Assembly: GCF_003992615.1 (NCBI RefSeq) | Contig: NZ_RZMY01000002.1 | Span: 46,937-110,936 of the forward strand | Direction: 5' to 3' | Source of the DNA: Flagellimonas beolgyonensis | Lineage (GTDB): Bacteria > Bacteroidota > Bacteroidia > Flavobacteriales > Flavobacteriaceae | DNA length: 64,000 nucleotides | Shown here: piece by piece, positions 37,323 through 46,685 of the stretch | Layout of the letters: each line of letters opens with the position of its first letter | Position numbering within the stretch: the first letter of the stretch is position 1 | Program-made: the position numbers and the translations under genes | The notes under the pieces: generated by a model | Told to the model about the DNA's origin: nothing | Database searches by the model: none | The model's input: only the letters and a program-made list of their open reading frames with translations

Positions 37323-37354
37323 AAAACCCCGATCCTATGGATCGGGGTTTTGTT
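37323..37354. terminator. Bidirectional terminator between the receptor gene and fabH
   Basis: ACCCCGATCC and GGATCGGGGT form a long stem with A-rich 5' and T-rich 3' flanks, so it works for both converging genes. Confidence 0.92.
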
Positions 37355-37371
37355 TTATATAGTATCAACCA

Positions 37372-38379
37372 TTACCAACGAATGATCACGCTACCCCAGG
37401 TAAAACCACTACCAAAGGCTGCCAATACCACTAAATCGCCTTCTTTGATCTTGCCTTCTTCCCATGCCTCGGTCAAGGCAATAGGAATGGAGGCTGCCGT
37501 GGTGTTCCCATATTTCATGATGTTATTGAACACTTGATCATCACCCAATCCAAATTTTTTCTGGATAAACTGGGATATCCGCAAATTCGCTTGATGTGGT
37601 ATCAGCATATCAATATCCTGAGGCACCAGGTTGTTCTTTTGCAATCCTTCCATAATCACCTCACTAAAACGGACCACCGCATTTTTGAATACAAACTGCC
37701 CGTTCATATGGGGATAATAGGACGTATCCTCAGGGTCGTTATCTGCAATGATGTCGGTTACCCAACGCTTACCCATACCTGGTGCGATCAGCGAAAGTTC
37801 CTCGGCATGTTCCCCTTCGGAATGCAGGTGGGTGGATAAAATTCCTTTATCGGGATTTTCCTCGCGAGTCAATACCGCTGCCCCGGCCCCATCACCGAAG
37901 ATCACAGAAACACCGCGACCACGGGTGGTCATATCCAATCCGTGGGAATGTAGTTCGGAACCGATCACCAAAACATTTTTGTACATACCACTTTTAATGT
38001 ATTGGTCGGCTACCGAAATGCCATATACAAATCCAGAACATTGGTTTCGGATATCGAGGGCACCCACGGTTCGTAGTCCCAAATCGCGCTGAACCAAAAC
38101 CCCCGGTCCTGGAAAATAAAAGTCGGGACTTAGGGTGGCAAAAACAATAAAATCGATTTCATCCTTATCGATACCCGCCCGCTCAATGGCTTTTTGGGCC
38201 GCCTTTACCCCCATGGTGGTGGTGGTATCCTCACCATGCACCACATGGCGTCGTTCCTGAATTCCAGTACGCTCCTGAATCCATTCATCATTAGTGTCCA
38301 TTACTTTGGACAAATCATCGTTCGTCACCACATTTTCGGGGACATAAAAACCCAATCCGGCAATCTTGGAATTATACAT
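37372..38379 (-). CDS. fabH: 3-oxoacyl-ACP synthase III (FabH)
   Basis: A 335-residue ketosynthase III that starts fatty-acid synthesis by condensing acyl-CoA with malonyl-ACP. The Cys-His-Asn triad is visible: Cys in DIRNQCSGFVYG, His in LIPHQANLRI, Asn in MKYGNTTAASI. The end FGSGFTWGSVIIRW is typical. It is not inside a plsX/rpmF cluster, so it may be one of several copies; Bacteroidota use FabH for branched-chain starters. Confidence 0.95.
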   Translation of the reverse strand: MYNSKIAGLGFYVPENVVTNDDLSKVMDTNDEWIQERTGIQERRHVVHGEDTTTTMGVKAAQKAIERAGIDKDEIDFIVFATLSPDFYFPGPGVLVQRDLGLRTVGALDIRNQCSGFVYGISVADQYIKSGMYKNVLVIGSELHSHGLDMTTRGRGVSVIFGDGAGAAVLTREENPDKGILSTHLHSEGEHAEELSLIAPGMGKRWVTDIIADNDPEDTSYYPHMNGQFVFKNAVVRFSEVIMEGLQKNNLVPQDIDMLIPHQANLRISQFIQKKFGLGDDQVFNNIMKYGNTTAASIPIALTEAWEEGKIKEGDLVVLAAFGSGFTWGSVIIRW

Positions 38380-38524
38380 GTGAAATTTATTTAAATAAGA
38401 AGCTTGTTAGAATTTGAAAAATAGCAAATATTCATGCCATTTATAAATAGTCCGGCAAAATAATACTTTTAAAAATATCGTACTTTTAAAAAGACAGAAA
38501 TACACCATTAATCAAATACTAACT

Positions 38525-40999
38525 ATGAACATGAAAAAATTCTTTACAACCCTGTTTACTTTGGTCCTTTTTATGGGACTGAATGCCCAGGAAAAATTGA
38601 CCTATCAAAAACCTTCATCGGAGATATTGGAACTCGTGGATGCCCCCATGGCGCCCAGTGTGTGGATCACCGACGATGGCCAGCACATGTTGTTGCTCTA
38701 CCGCGATACGTACAAGACCATTGCCGAGCTTTCCGAGTCCGAACTGCGGTTGGCGGGGTTGCGCATCAATCCCAAGACCAACATAGGCAGCCGTACCAAC
38801 TATTATAACAATGTTCTGGTAAAACAGATTGGCAGTGGAAAAAACGCGGACGATAAAGACGGCATCCAAGTAGCAGGTCTTCCCGAAAATCCAAGATTGG
38901 CCAATTTTAGCTGGTCGCCCGACCAAACCAAAATGGCTTTCACCAACACCACTGCTGATGGCGTGGAGGTCATGGTTCTGGATTTGGAAACCGCGAAGAC
39001 CACCACCTTGACCAAAGCTTCGGTTAACGCCAATATGCGGGATGTTATCAATTGGTTCAAGGATGGCAATAACCTATTGGTAAAGATGTTGCCCGAAAAT
39101 CGAAAGCCGTTGATCGATGTCTCTGAAACCGTTCCTGCCGGACCCACCATTTCTGCCAACGATGGCAAAAAAGCGCAGAACCGCACCTATCAAGACCTAT
39201 TGAAAAACCCCAATGATGAGTTCAATTTTGAACAATTGGCCCGTTCCGAACTGTACAAGGTCGGATTGGACGGCACCATTTCCAAATGGATGGATACCGA
39301 TATGTTCACCAGTATCAGTTTTTCGCCGGATGGCAATTATGTGATGGTGGAATCGCTCAACAAACCTTTTTCATATTTAGTGCCCTATTACAGGTTCCCT
39401 ACTACAACCACTATTTATGATAAAAGCGGTCAAATGGTAAAAACCGTGTTGGAAGTTCCCTTGATTGAGGACTTGCCCAAAGGTTTTATGGCAACCCGCA
39501 CGGGAATGCGCAGTTTAAGCTGGCGCAGCGATAAACCCGCCTCTTTGGTGTATGCCATGGCCTTGGATGGTGGTGATCCCGAAAACGAAGTACCTTACCG
39601 TGACGAGATTTTTCAACTGGATGCCCCATTTGATGGTCAAGGCAAATCCTTGATAAAAACAAAAAATAGGTTCCAGTACATCCAATGGGGAAATGATGAA
39701 ATGGCCATTGCGCATGACTATTGGTGGAACGACCGAAATACCAAAACCTACGTGTTCAATCCTTCCAACGCAAACAAGGCTCCTCAAATTATTTCCGATA
39801 GAAATTATCAGGATGTGTATAGCGATCCTGGAAACTTCATCACCAAAAGAAACAAATATGGCAGTTGGGTATTGGCCCTCGACAACAAAAACGACGCCTA
39901 TTTGATCGGTGAAGGCTACACCAAGGAAGGACAATTCCCCTTTGTGGAAAAAATGAATCTGAAAACACAAGCGAAAACCCGTTTGTACACTTCCCACTTG
40001 GAAGGCAAATTGGAACGCCTCATCGAGTATGACCCGGCAAAAGATCAGTTGTTGGTGCGCGTGGAATCGCCAAGTGAATATCCCAACTACTATTATAAAA
40101 GCATTATTAAAAGGAAGGGACCAATGCAGTTGACCCATTTTGAAAATCCGTACAAGAGCATTCAAAATGTGCACAAGGAGGTAATCACCTATAAACGGGA
40201 TGATGGCCTGGAACTCACCGGAACCCTGTATTTGCCTGTGGGTTATGATATGGAGCAAAAAGAAAAAATGCCCATGATCCTTTGGGCCTATCCAAGGGAA
40301 TTTAAAGACAAGAACAGTGCATCACAAAACACCCAGAACCCGAATGAATTTACCTATCCGTATTGGGGTTCCCCCATTTATTGGGTCACCAAGGGCTATG
40401 TGGTGCTCGATGATGCCTCTTTTCCCATTATCGGTGAAGGGGATGAGCAACCCAACGACACCTTTAGGAGCCAATTGGTGGCCAATGCCAAAGCGGCCAT
40501 AGATGCTGTGGATGCATTGGGGTACATCGACCGCGAACGAGTAGCAGTAGGCGGCCACAGTTATGGTGCCTTTATGGTGGCCAACCTCCTATCCCACTCC
40601 GATTTGTTTGCTGCCGGGATAGCCCGCAGCGGTGCCTACAACAGAACCTTGACCCCTTTTGGTTTCCAAAGTGAGGAGCGAAACTATTGGGAAGCACCAG
40701 AAGTGTATTACACCATGTCCCCTTTTATGCACGCCGATAAGATGAAGACCCCATTGTTGTTGATCCACGGTGAGGCCGACAACAATTCCGGCACGTATCC
40801 CATGCAAAGTGAACGCTATTTCAATGCCCTAAAAGGACTCGGCGCCACGGTACGTTTGGTGATGCTGCCCAAGGAAAGTCACGGATATCGTGCCAAGGAA
40901 AGTATTTTACATTTGCTCTGGGAACAAGATCAGTGGTTGGAAAAATATGTGAAGCAAAAAGAGGAAACGATGAGCGACAACACATCTGGGTCACATTAA
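38525..40999 (+). CDS. S9D-type prolyl-oligopeptidase-family peptidase
   Basis: An 824-residue secreted serine peptidase: signal peptide (MNMKKFFTTL to LNAQ), an N-terminal beta-propeller of WD-like repeats (FSWSPDQTKMAF, ISFSPDGNYVMVE) and a C-terminal alpha/beta-hydrolase. The nucleophile is in GGHSYGAFMVANLL, the Asp in LIHGEADNNSG and the His in KESHGYRAKES. The stretch IARSGAYNRTLTPFGFQ closely resembles plant chloroplast glutamyl endopeptidase (S9D), suggesting a Glu-cleaving preference (inference from family). Direct repeats TACTTTTAAAAA (38464 and 38481) lie upstream. It stands alone as a transcription unit. Confidence 0.93.
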   Translation: MNMKKFFTTLFTLVLFMGLNAQEKLTYQKPSSEILELVDAPMAPSVWITDDGQHMLLLYRDTYKTIAELSESELRLAGLRINPKTNIGSRTNYYNNVLVKQIGSGKNADDKDGIQVAGLPENPRLANFSWSPDQTKMAFTNTTADGVEVMVLDLETAKTTTLTKASVNANMRDVINWFKDGNNLLVKMLPENRKPLIDVSETVPAGPTISANDGKKAQNRTYQDLLKNPNDEFNFEQLARSELYKVGLDGTISKWMDTDMFTSISFSPDGNYVMVESLNKPFSYLVPYYRFPTTTTIYDKSGQMVKTVLEVPLIEDLPKGFMATRTGMRSLSWRSDKPASLVYAMALDGGDPENEVPYRDEIFQLDAPFDGQGKSLIKTKNRFQYIQWGNDEMAIAHDYWWNDRNTKTYVFNPSNANKAPQIISDRNYQDVYSDPGNFITKRNKYGSWVLALDNKNDAYLIGEGYTKEGQFPFVEKMNLKTQAKTRLYTSHLEGKLERLIEYDPAKDQLLVRVESPSEYPNYYYKSIIKRKGPMQLTHFENPYKSIQNVHKEVITYKRDDGLELTGTLYLPVGYDMEQKEKMPMILWAYPREFKDKNSASQNTQNPNEFTYPYWGSPIYWVTKGYVVLDDASFPIIGEGDEQPNDTFRSQLVANAKAAIDAVDALGYIDRERVAVGGHSYGAFMVANLLSHSDLFAAGIARSGAYNRTLTPFGFQSEERNYWEAPEVYYTMSPFMHADKMKTPLLLIHGEADNNSGTYPMQSERYFNALKGLGATVRLVMLPKESHGYRAKESILHLLWEQDQWLEKYVKQKEETMSDNTSGSH

Positions 41000-41021
41000 A
41001 ACCAATTCGTTATCCTTTTGG

Positions 41022-41056
41022 AAGCATCCCTTACCCTATCGGTTCGGGATGCTTTT
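41022..41056 (+). terminator. Terminator of the S9 peptidase gene
   Basis: AAGCATCCC and GGGATGCTT form the stem with a 15-nt loop, followed by TTTTAT. Confidence 0.8.
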
Positions 41057-41068
41057 ATACCTGTTCAA

Positions 41069-42379
41069 CTAAACAGTCTGCACTGCAAAGGCATTAACCC
41101 GAACTTTGGCTTTCAAGTCGTGTAACAAATTGTAGAGTCCAAAAAAGGTGCGGTTGATGTACAAAAAGTGCTTCGAACCCCGGTTCCCGTTCATTTTTCG
41201 GATTTGTTCGTCCTTGGAATAGCGTTCGCTCAATTCGGCAATTTTGGACCAGAATCCATCATCGCCAAAATCAAATTCCTCTTTATGGAAAGGTGAAGTG
41301 AAGATGCTGAGCATTTCCTTGAAGAGAGCCTTGAAAAAGGTTAGCTCTTCGGGGGTATCGGTCGAGGTCAATATTTCGAGCTCGTACAGTTTCTGCATAA
41401 AAACCGCATCGTTGTTGATGTTCTCCGATTTGGCCAATTCAAAATAGGGCACATAGAACTCATTGGGTATGGTTTTAATGCATCCAAAATCGATGGCAAT
41501 CAATTTGCCTTCGGGACTCACCAAAAAGTTACCTGGATGTGGGTCGGCGTGCACTTTGCGCAACTCGTGAATCTGGAACATGTAAAAATCCCATAGTGCT
41601 TGGCCCAAACGATTGCCCAATTCGGAATCAAAATCGGTTTTGGTGAATTCGCCCAAATGGGTGCCCACCATCCAATCCATGGTCAAAATCCGTTCACTGG
41701 AGAGTTCTGGATAATAGTTGGGAAATTCCATGTGGGGTATGGCCGCGCAGGCTTTGGTTATTTCACTACTTTGCTGAAGCTCCAAAACATAATCGGTCTC
41801 CTCGATCAATTTGTGCTCCACTTCCTTAAAATATTTTTCAGAATCCTTTCCCTTTAAGTTGAACATGCGGATGGCAACCGGTTTCACCAAGGCGAGATCA
41901 CTGCTGATGCTTTGGGCCACACCTGGGTACTGGATTTTTACGGCCAGTTGCCTCCCATCTTTGGTCGCTTTGTGCACTTGGCCGATACTTGCAGCATTGA
42001 TGGAATCCTTTTCAAAGGTGTCAAAAATATCCTCGGGGTATTTTCCCAAATAGTTCTTGAAGGTTTTCCGAACCAATGGTGCTGATAGTGGCGGTACAGA
42101 AAATTGTGAAAGCGAAAATTTATCTACATAAGCCCGTGGCAGCAGGTTTTTCTCCATGCTGAGCATTTGGGCCACTTTAAGGGCGCTACCTTTAAGGCTC
42201 TTTAAACCATCGTAAATGTCTTCGGCGTTATCTTGGTCCAGATCCTGCTTGGCCTTTTCCGGATCCACCCATTTCTTACCATAATATTTTACATAGTTGC
42301 CCCCGATCTTTACACCGGTCTTCACCAATTTACCGGCACGTTCAATTTTGCCGGTAGGTATCTTGTCCAAGGTTTTCAT
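41069..42379 (-). CDS. ABC1/UbiB-family atypical kinase
   Basis: A 436-residue member of the ABC1 (AarF/UbiB/ADCK) family of kinase-like ATPases. The family's KxGQ-like stretch is LKGSALKVAQML, followed by the conserved NAASIGQVHKA, the nucleotide-binding Lys in LAVKIQYPG and the catalytic-loop-like VHADPHPGNFLV. These proteins support ubiquinone or lipid metabolism; Bacteroidota make menaquinone, so the role here is unclear. It lies 6 bp after the TetR gene, so the two form an operon. Confidence 0.92.
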   Translation of the reverse strand: MKTLDKIPTGKIERAGKLVKTGVKIGGNYVKYYGKKWVDPEKAKQDLDQDNAEDIYDGLKSLKGSALKVAQMLSMEKNLLPRAYVDKFSLSQFSVPPLSAPLVRKTFKNYLGKYPEDIFDTFEKDSINAASIGQVHKATKDGRQLAVKIQYPGVAQSISSDLALVKPVAIRMFNLKGKDSEKYFKEVEHKLIEETDYVLELQQSSEITKACAAIPHMEFPNYYPELSSERILTMDWMVGTHLGEFTKTDFDSELGNRLGQALWDFYMFQIHELRKVHADPHPGNFLVSPEGKLIAIDFGCIKTIPNEFYVPYFELAKSENINNDAVFMQKLYELEILTSTDTPEELTFFKALFKEMLSIFTSPFHKEEFDFGDDGFWSKIAELSERYSKDEQIRKMNGNRGSKHFLYINRTFFGLYNLLHDLKAKVRVNAFAVQTV

Positions 42380-42385
42380 AGGCGA

Positions 42386-43042
42386 CTATACAAACTTTTC
42401 CTTATACAGGAATTTTCCAAAATCGATGATTTTTTCCAAAGAAGTGTTTTCAAAAATCTGAAATATGGTGGTCACTGATTTTTCTATGGCGATATCGGTC
42501 TTTTCAAACCCGGGCGATCCGTCTTCCATCCAAAATTTTAGCAAGAACAGCAATTGCAGCCATGCACCTTCGGAAAACAAGGGTTCGTTGTATTTCAAAA
42601 TTTTGAGGTTCTTCTCCTCGTTTCTTTCCCGGATCAGCTTGGTGGTAAAATCCTTAAAGTCTTTTCGTAATCCCTTCAATTGGGCCAACCCCTCAAAACT
42701 GTTTTTGTGTTCCTTAAGGGCAAAGAGCACGTAGGAACGGTTCAAGGTCAGGTTTTCAAAAAACGTAAAGAAATAGGTAAGCATCCGCTCTTCATTGGTC
42801 ATGGATTCGTATTGCTCGTTCTTTTTCAACAACGTAAGGGTGCTTTCAAAAAAGCGACTCCAAATGGATTGTTGAATAGTATCAAACGATCCAAAATGGG
42901 CATAAAACTCCTCCTCCTTCAATTTGTTTTCCTTGCAAAATTTATAGATCGAAGTAGGCACCGCACCATTTTCCAGCACATGGTCCATGTACAATTCCAC
43001 AATTTTTGCGTCCGTGATAACCGTTTTCTTAGCTGAAGCCAT
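42386..43042 (-). CDS. TetR-family transcriptional regulator
   Basis: A 218-residue regulator. Residues about 8-60 form a TetR-like helix-turn-helix (ITDAKIVELYMDHVLENGAV, then YKFCKENKLKEEEFYAHFGS), and the rest is a helical ligand-binding domain. It lies 6 bp before the ABC1 kinase gene. A strong inverted repeat in its leader (43099-43130) is a candidate autoregulatory operator. Confidence 0.85.
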   Translation of the reverse strand: MASAKKTVITDAKIVELYMDHVLENGAVPTSIYKFCKENKLKEEEFYAHFGSFDTIQQSIWSRFFESTLTLLKKNEQYESMTNEERMLTYFFTFFENLTLNRSYVLFALKEHKNSFEGLAQLKGLRKDFKDFTTKLIRERNEEKNLKILKYNEPLFSEGAWLQLLFLLKFWMEDGSPGFEKTDIAIEKSVTTIFQIFENTSLEKIIDFGKFLYKEKFV

Positions 43043-43098
43043 TTTTTAAATTTTTAAGATGAACAAGCGACTGGACAGGTTTGTGACCACTTGGTAAA

Positions 43099-43130
43099 GA
43101 AAATGCACCTTCAGGCGAAAGTGCATTTTC
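43099..43130. repeat. 32-bp dyad (hairpin) upstream of the TetR gene
   Basis: GAAAATGCAC (43099-43108) and GTGCATTTTC (43121-43130) are perfect inverted repeats and pairing extends inward (TTC/GAA). It lies in the predicted TetR leader, 57 bp before the ATG. It could be a TetR operator or an attenuator; a weak T-rich flank follows on the minus strand. Confidence 0.7.
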
Positions 43131-43206
43131 CACAACCTAACCAATAAATAAACAAACTTGTTATAGTGCAGTACTTTTTCACAGCAATTTTTTCCTATAA
43201 CAGTAT

Positions 43207-43238
43207 CAAAAGTAATTCTTTTGTTTAATCTTTTCAAA
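43207..43238 (-). promoter_or_regulatory. Promoter of the TetR-ABC1 operon
   Basis: Minus strand TTTG (43235-43238), 20-bp spacer, TACTTTTG (43207-43214). It predicts an unusually long leader of about 155 nt containing the dyad. Confidence 0.55.
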
Positions 43239-43283
43239 TAAAAGATAAACAAAATTTTGTTAAAATTTTTGCAGACCCCTTTT

Positions 43284-43308
43284 GACACCTAAAATGTCAG
43301 TTTGTCAG
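43284..43308. promoter_or_regulatory. TGACA/TGTCA repeats upstream of htpG
   Basis: TGACA (43284-43288), seven bases, TGTCA (43296-43300), then a second TGTCA (43304-43308). The 323-bp gap between the TetR gene and htpG also holds the TetR promoter and dyad; otherwise it is AT-rich with no credible ORF. A heat-shock operator role for the repeats is inference. Confidence 0.45.
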
Positions 43309-43365
43309 ATTCAGCATTCTGGTACTTTTTTTGTCCACTAGGGAGAAAAGAAAATAGATAAAACG

Positions 43366-45252
43366 ATGGCAACAGGTAAAATCAATGTTTCAGTAGAGAA
43401 CATTTTTCCCTTGATCAAAAAGTTTCTGTACAGCGACCATGAAATTTTCTTGAGGGAGCTTATTTCCAACGCAACGGATGCAACCTTAAAACTTAAGCAC
43501 CTTACGTCCATTGGCGAGGCCAAAGTGGAATACGGCAACCCGATCATCGAGGTGAAGGTGGACAAGGACAACAAACGCATCCACATATTGGACCAAGGAA
43601 TCGGTATGACAGAAGAAGAGGTGAAAAAGTACATCAATGAAGTGGCTTTTTCCGGTGCCGAGGAATTTTTGGACAAATACAAGGATGCCGGCAAGGATGC
43701 TGGAATCATCGGGCATTTTGGTCTTGGTTTCTATTCGGCCTTTATGGTAGCGGAAAAAGTGGAGATCATCACCAAAAGTTTTAAAGAGGAACCGGCCGTC
43801 CACTGGACCTGCGACGGTTCTCCAGAATTCAGTATTGAACCGGCAGATAAAACCGAAAGGGGCACCGAGATCATTCTTCACGTAGCAGAAGACTCCACGG
43901 AATTTTTGGAAGAGGCCAAAATCCGTGAGTTGTTGATCAAGTACAACAAGTTCATGCCCATTCCAATCAAGTTTGGCACACGTACCGAAACATTGCCCAA
44001 ACCGGAAGGGGCCAAAGAAGATGAACCGGCACCGACCAAAGAGGTGGACAATATTGTCAATAACCCAAACCCAGCTTGGACCAAACAACCCGCCGATCTT
44101 ACAGACGAAGACTACAAGAAGTTCTACAGGGAATTGTACCCTATGCAGTTTGAGGAACCGTTGTTCCACATCCACCTTAATGTGGACTACCCTTTCAATT
44201 TAACGGGAATCCTGTATTTCCCTAAATTGACCAACGACCTCAACATTCAAAAGGACAAAATCCAATTGTACCAAAACCAGGTATTCGTAACCGATAATGT
44301 GGAAGGTATCGTGCCCGAGTTCTTGACCATGCTACGCGGGGTCATCGATTCGCCGGATATTCCATTGAACGTTTCGCGTTCGTACCTACAGGCCGATGGT
44401 GCCGTGAAAAAGATATCGTCCTACATTACCCGAAAAGTCGCCGATAAGTTGAGTTCCCTTTTCAAAAACAACCGGGAGGATTTTGAACAGAAGTGGAACG
44501 ACATCAAGGTGGTGATCGAGTACGGAATGCTTACCGAGGAAAAATTCTTCGAAAAAGCGGACAAATTTGCACTCTACCCCACCGTGGATGGCAACTTCTA
44601 CACCTTTGAGGAATTGGAAGCCAAAATAAAGGATAACCAGACGGATAAGGATGACAAATTGGTGATCCTGTACGCTTCGGACGAAGAAGCGCAACACAGC
44701 TACATTGAAGCGGCCAAGGCCAAAGGTTATGAGGTACTGCTATTGGATTCCCCAATTGTACCCCACTTGTTGCAAAAATTGGAAACCACCAAGGAGAAAA
44801 TTTCCTTTGCCCGGGTTGATGCCGATCACATCGATAACCTCATCAAAAAGGAGGATACCGCCATTTCCAAACTTTCGGACGAGGAAAAGGACAAATTGAA
44901 ATCCGAAATCGAGGAAGTCGTCAAAGAAAAGGGCTACACCATTCAAATGGAGGCCATGGACAGTTCAGCTTCTCCGTTCATCATCACGGAGCCAGAATTT
45001 ATGCGCCGTATGAAGGATATGCAACGCACTGGCGGTGGTGGCATGTTCGGTATGGGCAATATGCCTGATATGTACAACCTGATCGTGAATACCAACCACG
45101 AACTGGTCAGTGAAATATTGAACACCAAGACTGCGAAAAAACGGGAACGATTGATAAACCAATCCCTCGATTTGGCGCGATTGTCCAAAGGCTTGCTCAA
45201 GGGCGAGGAACTCACCAAGTTCATTGCCCGCAGCTATGAGATGATCAAATAG
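43366..45252 (+). CDS. htpG: Molecular chaperone HtpG (Hsp90)
   Basis: A 628-residue cytoplasmic Hsp90. The ATPase motifs are LISNATDATLKL, DQGIGMTEEE and GHFGLGFYSAFMVA. The middle domain has the conserved catalytic Arg region (LNVSRSYLQ) and a dimerisation domain ends the protein. The 40-residue acidic/Pro insertion after RTETLPKPEG is a normal linker. It has a terminator at 45281. The upstream TGACA/TGTCA repeats may carry heat-shock control. Confidence 0.97.
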   Translation: MATGKINVSVENIFPLIKKFLYSDHEIFLRELISNATDATLKLKHLTSIGEAKVEYGNPIIEVKVDKDNKRIHILDQGIGMTEEEVKKYINEVAFSGAEEFLDKYKDAGKDAGIIGHFGLGFYSAFMVAEKVEIITKSFKEEPAVHWTCDGSPEFSIEPADKTERGTEIILHVAEDSTEFLEEAKIRELLIKYNKFMPIPIKFGTRTETLPKPEGAKEDEPAPTKEVDNIVNNPNPAWTKQPADLTDEDYKKFYRELYPMQFEEPLFHIHLNVDYPFNLTGILYFPKLTNDLNIQKDKIQLYQNQVFVTDNVEGIVPEFLTMLRGVIDSPDIPLNVSRSYLQADGAVKKISSYITRKVADKLSSLFKNNREDFEQKWNDIKVVIEYGMLTEEKFFEKADKFALYPTVDGNFYTFEELEAKIKDNQTDKDDKLVILYASDEEAQHSYIEAAKAKGYEVLLLDSPIVPHLLQKLETTKEKISFARVDADHIDNLIKKEDTAISKLSDEEKDKLKSEIEEVVKEKGYTIQMEAMDSSASPFIITEPEFMRRMKDMQRTGGGGMFGMGNMPDMYNLIVNTNHELVSEILNTKTAKKRERLINQSLDLARLSKGLLKGEELTKFIARSYEMIK

Positions 45253-45280
45253 GTGGATTCCATCCATAGTAAACCATACT

Positions 45281-45306
45281 AAACCGCTCTCAGTGAGCGG
45301 TTTTTC
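45281..45306 (+). terminator. Terminator of htpG
   Basis: ACCGCTC and GAGCGGT form the stem with a TCAGT loop, followed by TTTT. Confidence 0.9.
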
Positions 45307-45344
45307 ATTTTAATGCCTATATTGTTGTATCAATCAAACCAACC

Positions 45345-46682
45345 TTGGAAAACAACGATTACAAAAGTCCATCGTTTAAAAAACTGTTGGATTCCCTACA
45401 GCAGCAAAGCTGGGAGTTGGAGCTCATCATCTCGGGTTTTGCGATTTTCGGGCTCTTTACCGCCTACGAGCCGCTTCGAATAGAAATGGTGAACGCGGAG
45501 AACGAACAGCAGATCTATCGTTTTGTAGCGTATTTTATTCTGCATATTGCTTCTTCGATCTTGTTGTTCAATTTGCTGCTCCACGTTATTTTAAGGGGGT
45601 TGTGGATTGGTTCGTTGGGGCTTCGGTATGTCTCCGGGGATATCGAATTTGACAAGCTACGCTACGCCCCACGTTTTACCAATTACCTCAAAAAACGCAT
45701 CGTTTCCTTTGACCGCTACATTGCCAATCTGGAGAATTATTGTAGTGTGTTGTTTGCCATCTCCTTTTTGTTGATTTTTTATGTGCTGGCCATGACCATG
45801 ATTATCCTGTCCATTGTTTTGGTGGCCAGTTTTATCATTGAAGGGGATTGGTTACCGGAACGTTTGGGCAGTATTCTGGGGGCATTGCTTATTGTGTTCA
45901 TTGTCATAGGCATGTTTTTAACGTTTATCGACTTTATAACCCAAGGGCTTTTAAAAAGGAACAAATGGGTGGCCAAGTTCTATTTTCCGATATATTGGGT
46001 GTTCAGTTTTTTAACCCTTTCCTTTTTGTACCGACCTCTGGTCTACAATTTTTTGGACAACCGCTTTGGAAAGCGGTTGATCCTGTTGCTCGCTCCCATC
46101 TACCTGGCCATTTTGGTCATTACCAGTTTTGAATACCGCAATTCCAACTATTTGGAAAAGGAATTGAAGTCCTCAAGCATCTTTGCCAATAGGGAAAATT
46201 ATTTGGACATGCTTACGAAGGACAGCGATTTTCCAGGGGAGGTGGTCATCCCCTCCAAAGTGATCACCAAATCGTATTTGAACATTTTCATTCCGTTTTC
46301 TGAAAATATTGAGGAGCGTATTTTCCTTTACAACGATTCCCTTCGACCCAAAACCGATCGTAGGGGCCTCACCTCCAGCATTAAAATAAACACCAATTGG
46401 GGCGATGAAATTACCAGTGCTCGGCAGAAGGATAGTATTCGCCGCGTTTATCTAAGAACATTCAATGAAATCTATTCCTTCAAAATTGATTCGTTACCAA
46501 TGGATGAAAATTTTATTTTGACCACAGGACCCAAGAAGTTATTGGGATTCGAAACCAACTTGAACATTTCGAAATTGGAAGAAGGCAAACACGTGCTGCG
46601 ATTACGACGCAAGCGACGGGAAAAAGACACTATTGTAACTGTAACTTCGGCCGTTATTCCCTTTTGGAGCTTTAAAGATTGA
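45345..46682 (+). CDS. Polytopic membrane protein of unknown function, TTG start
   Basis: A 445-residue protein with about six membrane segments in its first 275 residues (for example ELIISGFAIFGLFTAY, SSILLFNLLLHVILRGLWIG and LLAPIYLAILVITSF), then a soluble, probably periplasmic C-terminal domain of about 165 residues. I do not recognise a family. The start is TTG (LEN read as MEN); no ATG or GTG occurs in frame between the htpG terminator and the first membrane segment, and the next ATG would delete that segment. It lies 3 bp before a DoxX-like gene, so the two probably act together. Confidence 0.8.
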   Translation: MENNDYKSPSFKKLLDSLQQQSWELELIISGFAIFGLFTAYEPLRIEMVNAENEQQIYRFVAYFILHIASSILLFNLLLHVILRGLWIGSLGLRYVSGDIEFDKLRYAPRFTNYLKKRIVSFDRYIANLENYCSVLFAISFLLIFYVLAMTMIILSIVLVASFIIEGDWLPERLGSILGALLIVFIVIGMFLTFIDFITQGLLKRNKWVAKFYFPIYWVFSFLTLSFLYRPLVYNFLDNRFGKRLILLLAPIYLAILVITSFEYRNSNYLEKELKSSSIFANRENYLDMLTKDSDFPGEVVIPSKVITKSYLNIFIPFSENIEERIFLYNDSLRPKTDRRGLTSSIKINTNWGDEITSARQKDSIRRVYLRTFNEIYSFKIDSLPMDENFILTTGPKKLLGFETNLNISKLEEGKHVLRLRRKRREKDTIVTVTSAVIPFWSFKD

Positions 46683-46685
46683 TCT

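Noticed and set aside
39515..40258. A 247-codon minus-strand ORF inside the S9 peptidase gene
   Set aside because: It lies fully antisense to a confidently identified gene and has no recognisable domain.
43046..43288. An 80-codon minus-strand ORF upstream of the TetR gene
   Set aside because: AT-rich, no homology pattern, crosses the predicted promoter and the dyad; better read as regulatory DNA.
43486..44175. A 229-codon minus-strand ORF inside htpG
   Set aside because: Shadow of htpG; composition (Phe/Val/His-rich) is typical of antisense frames.
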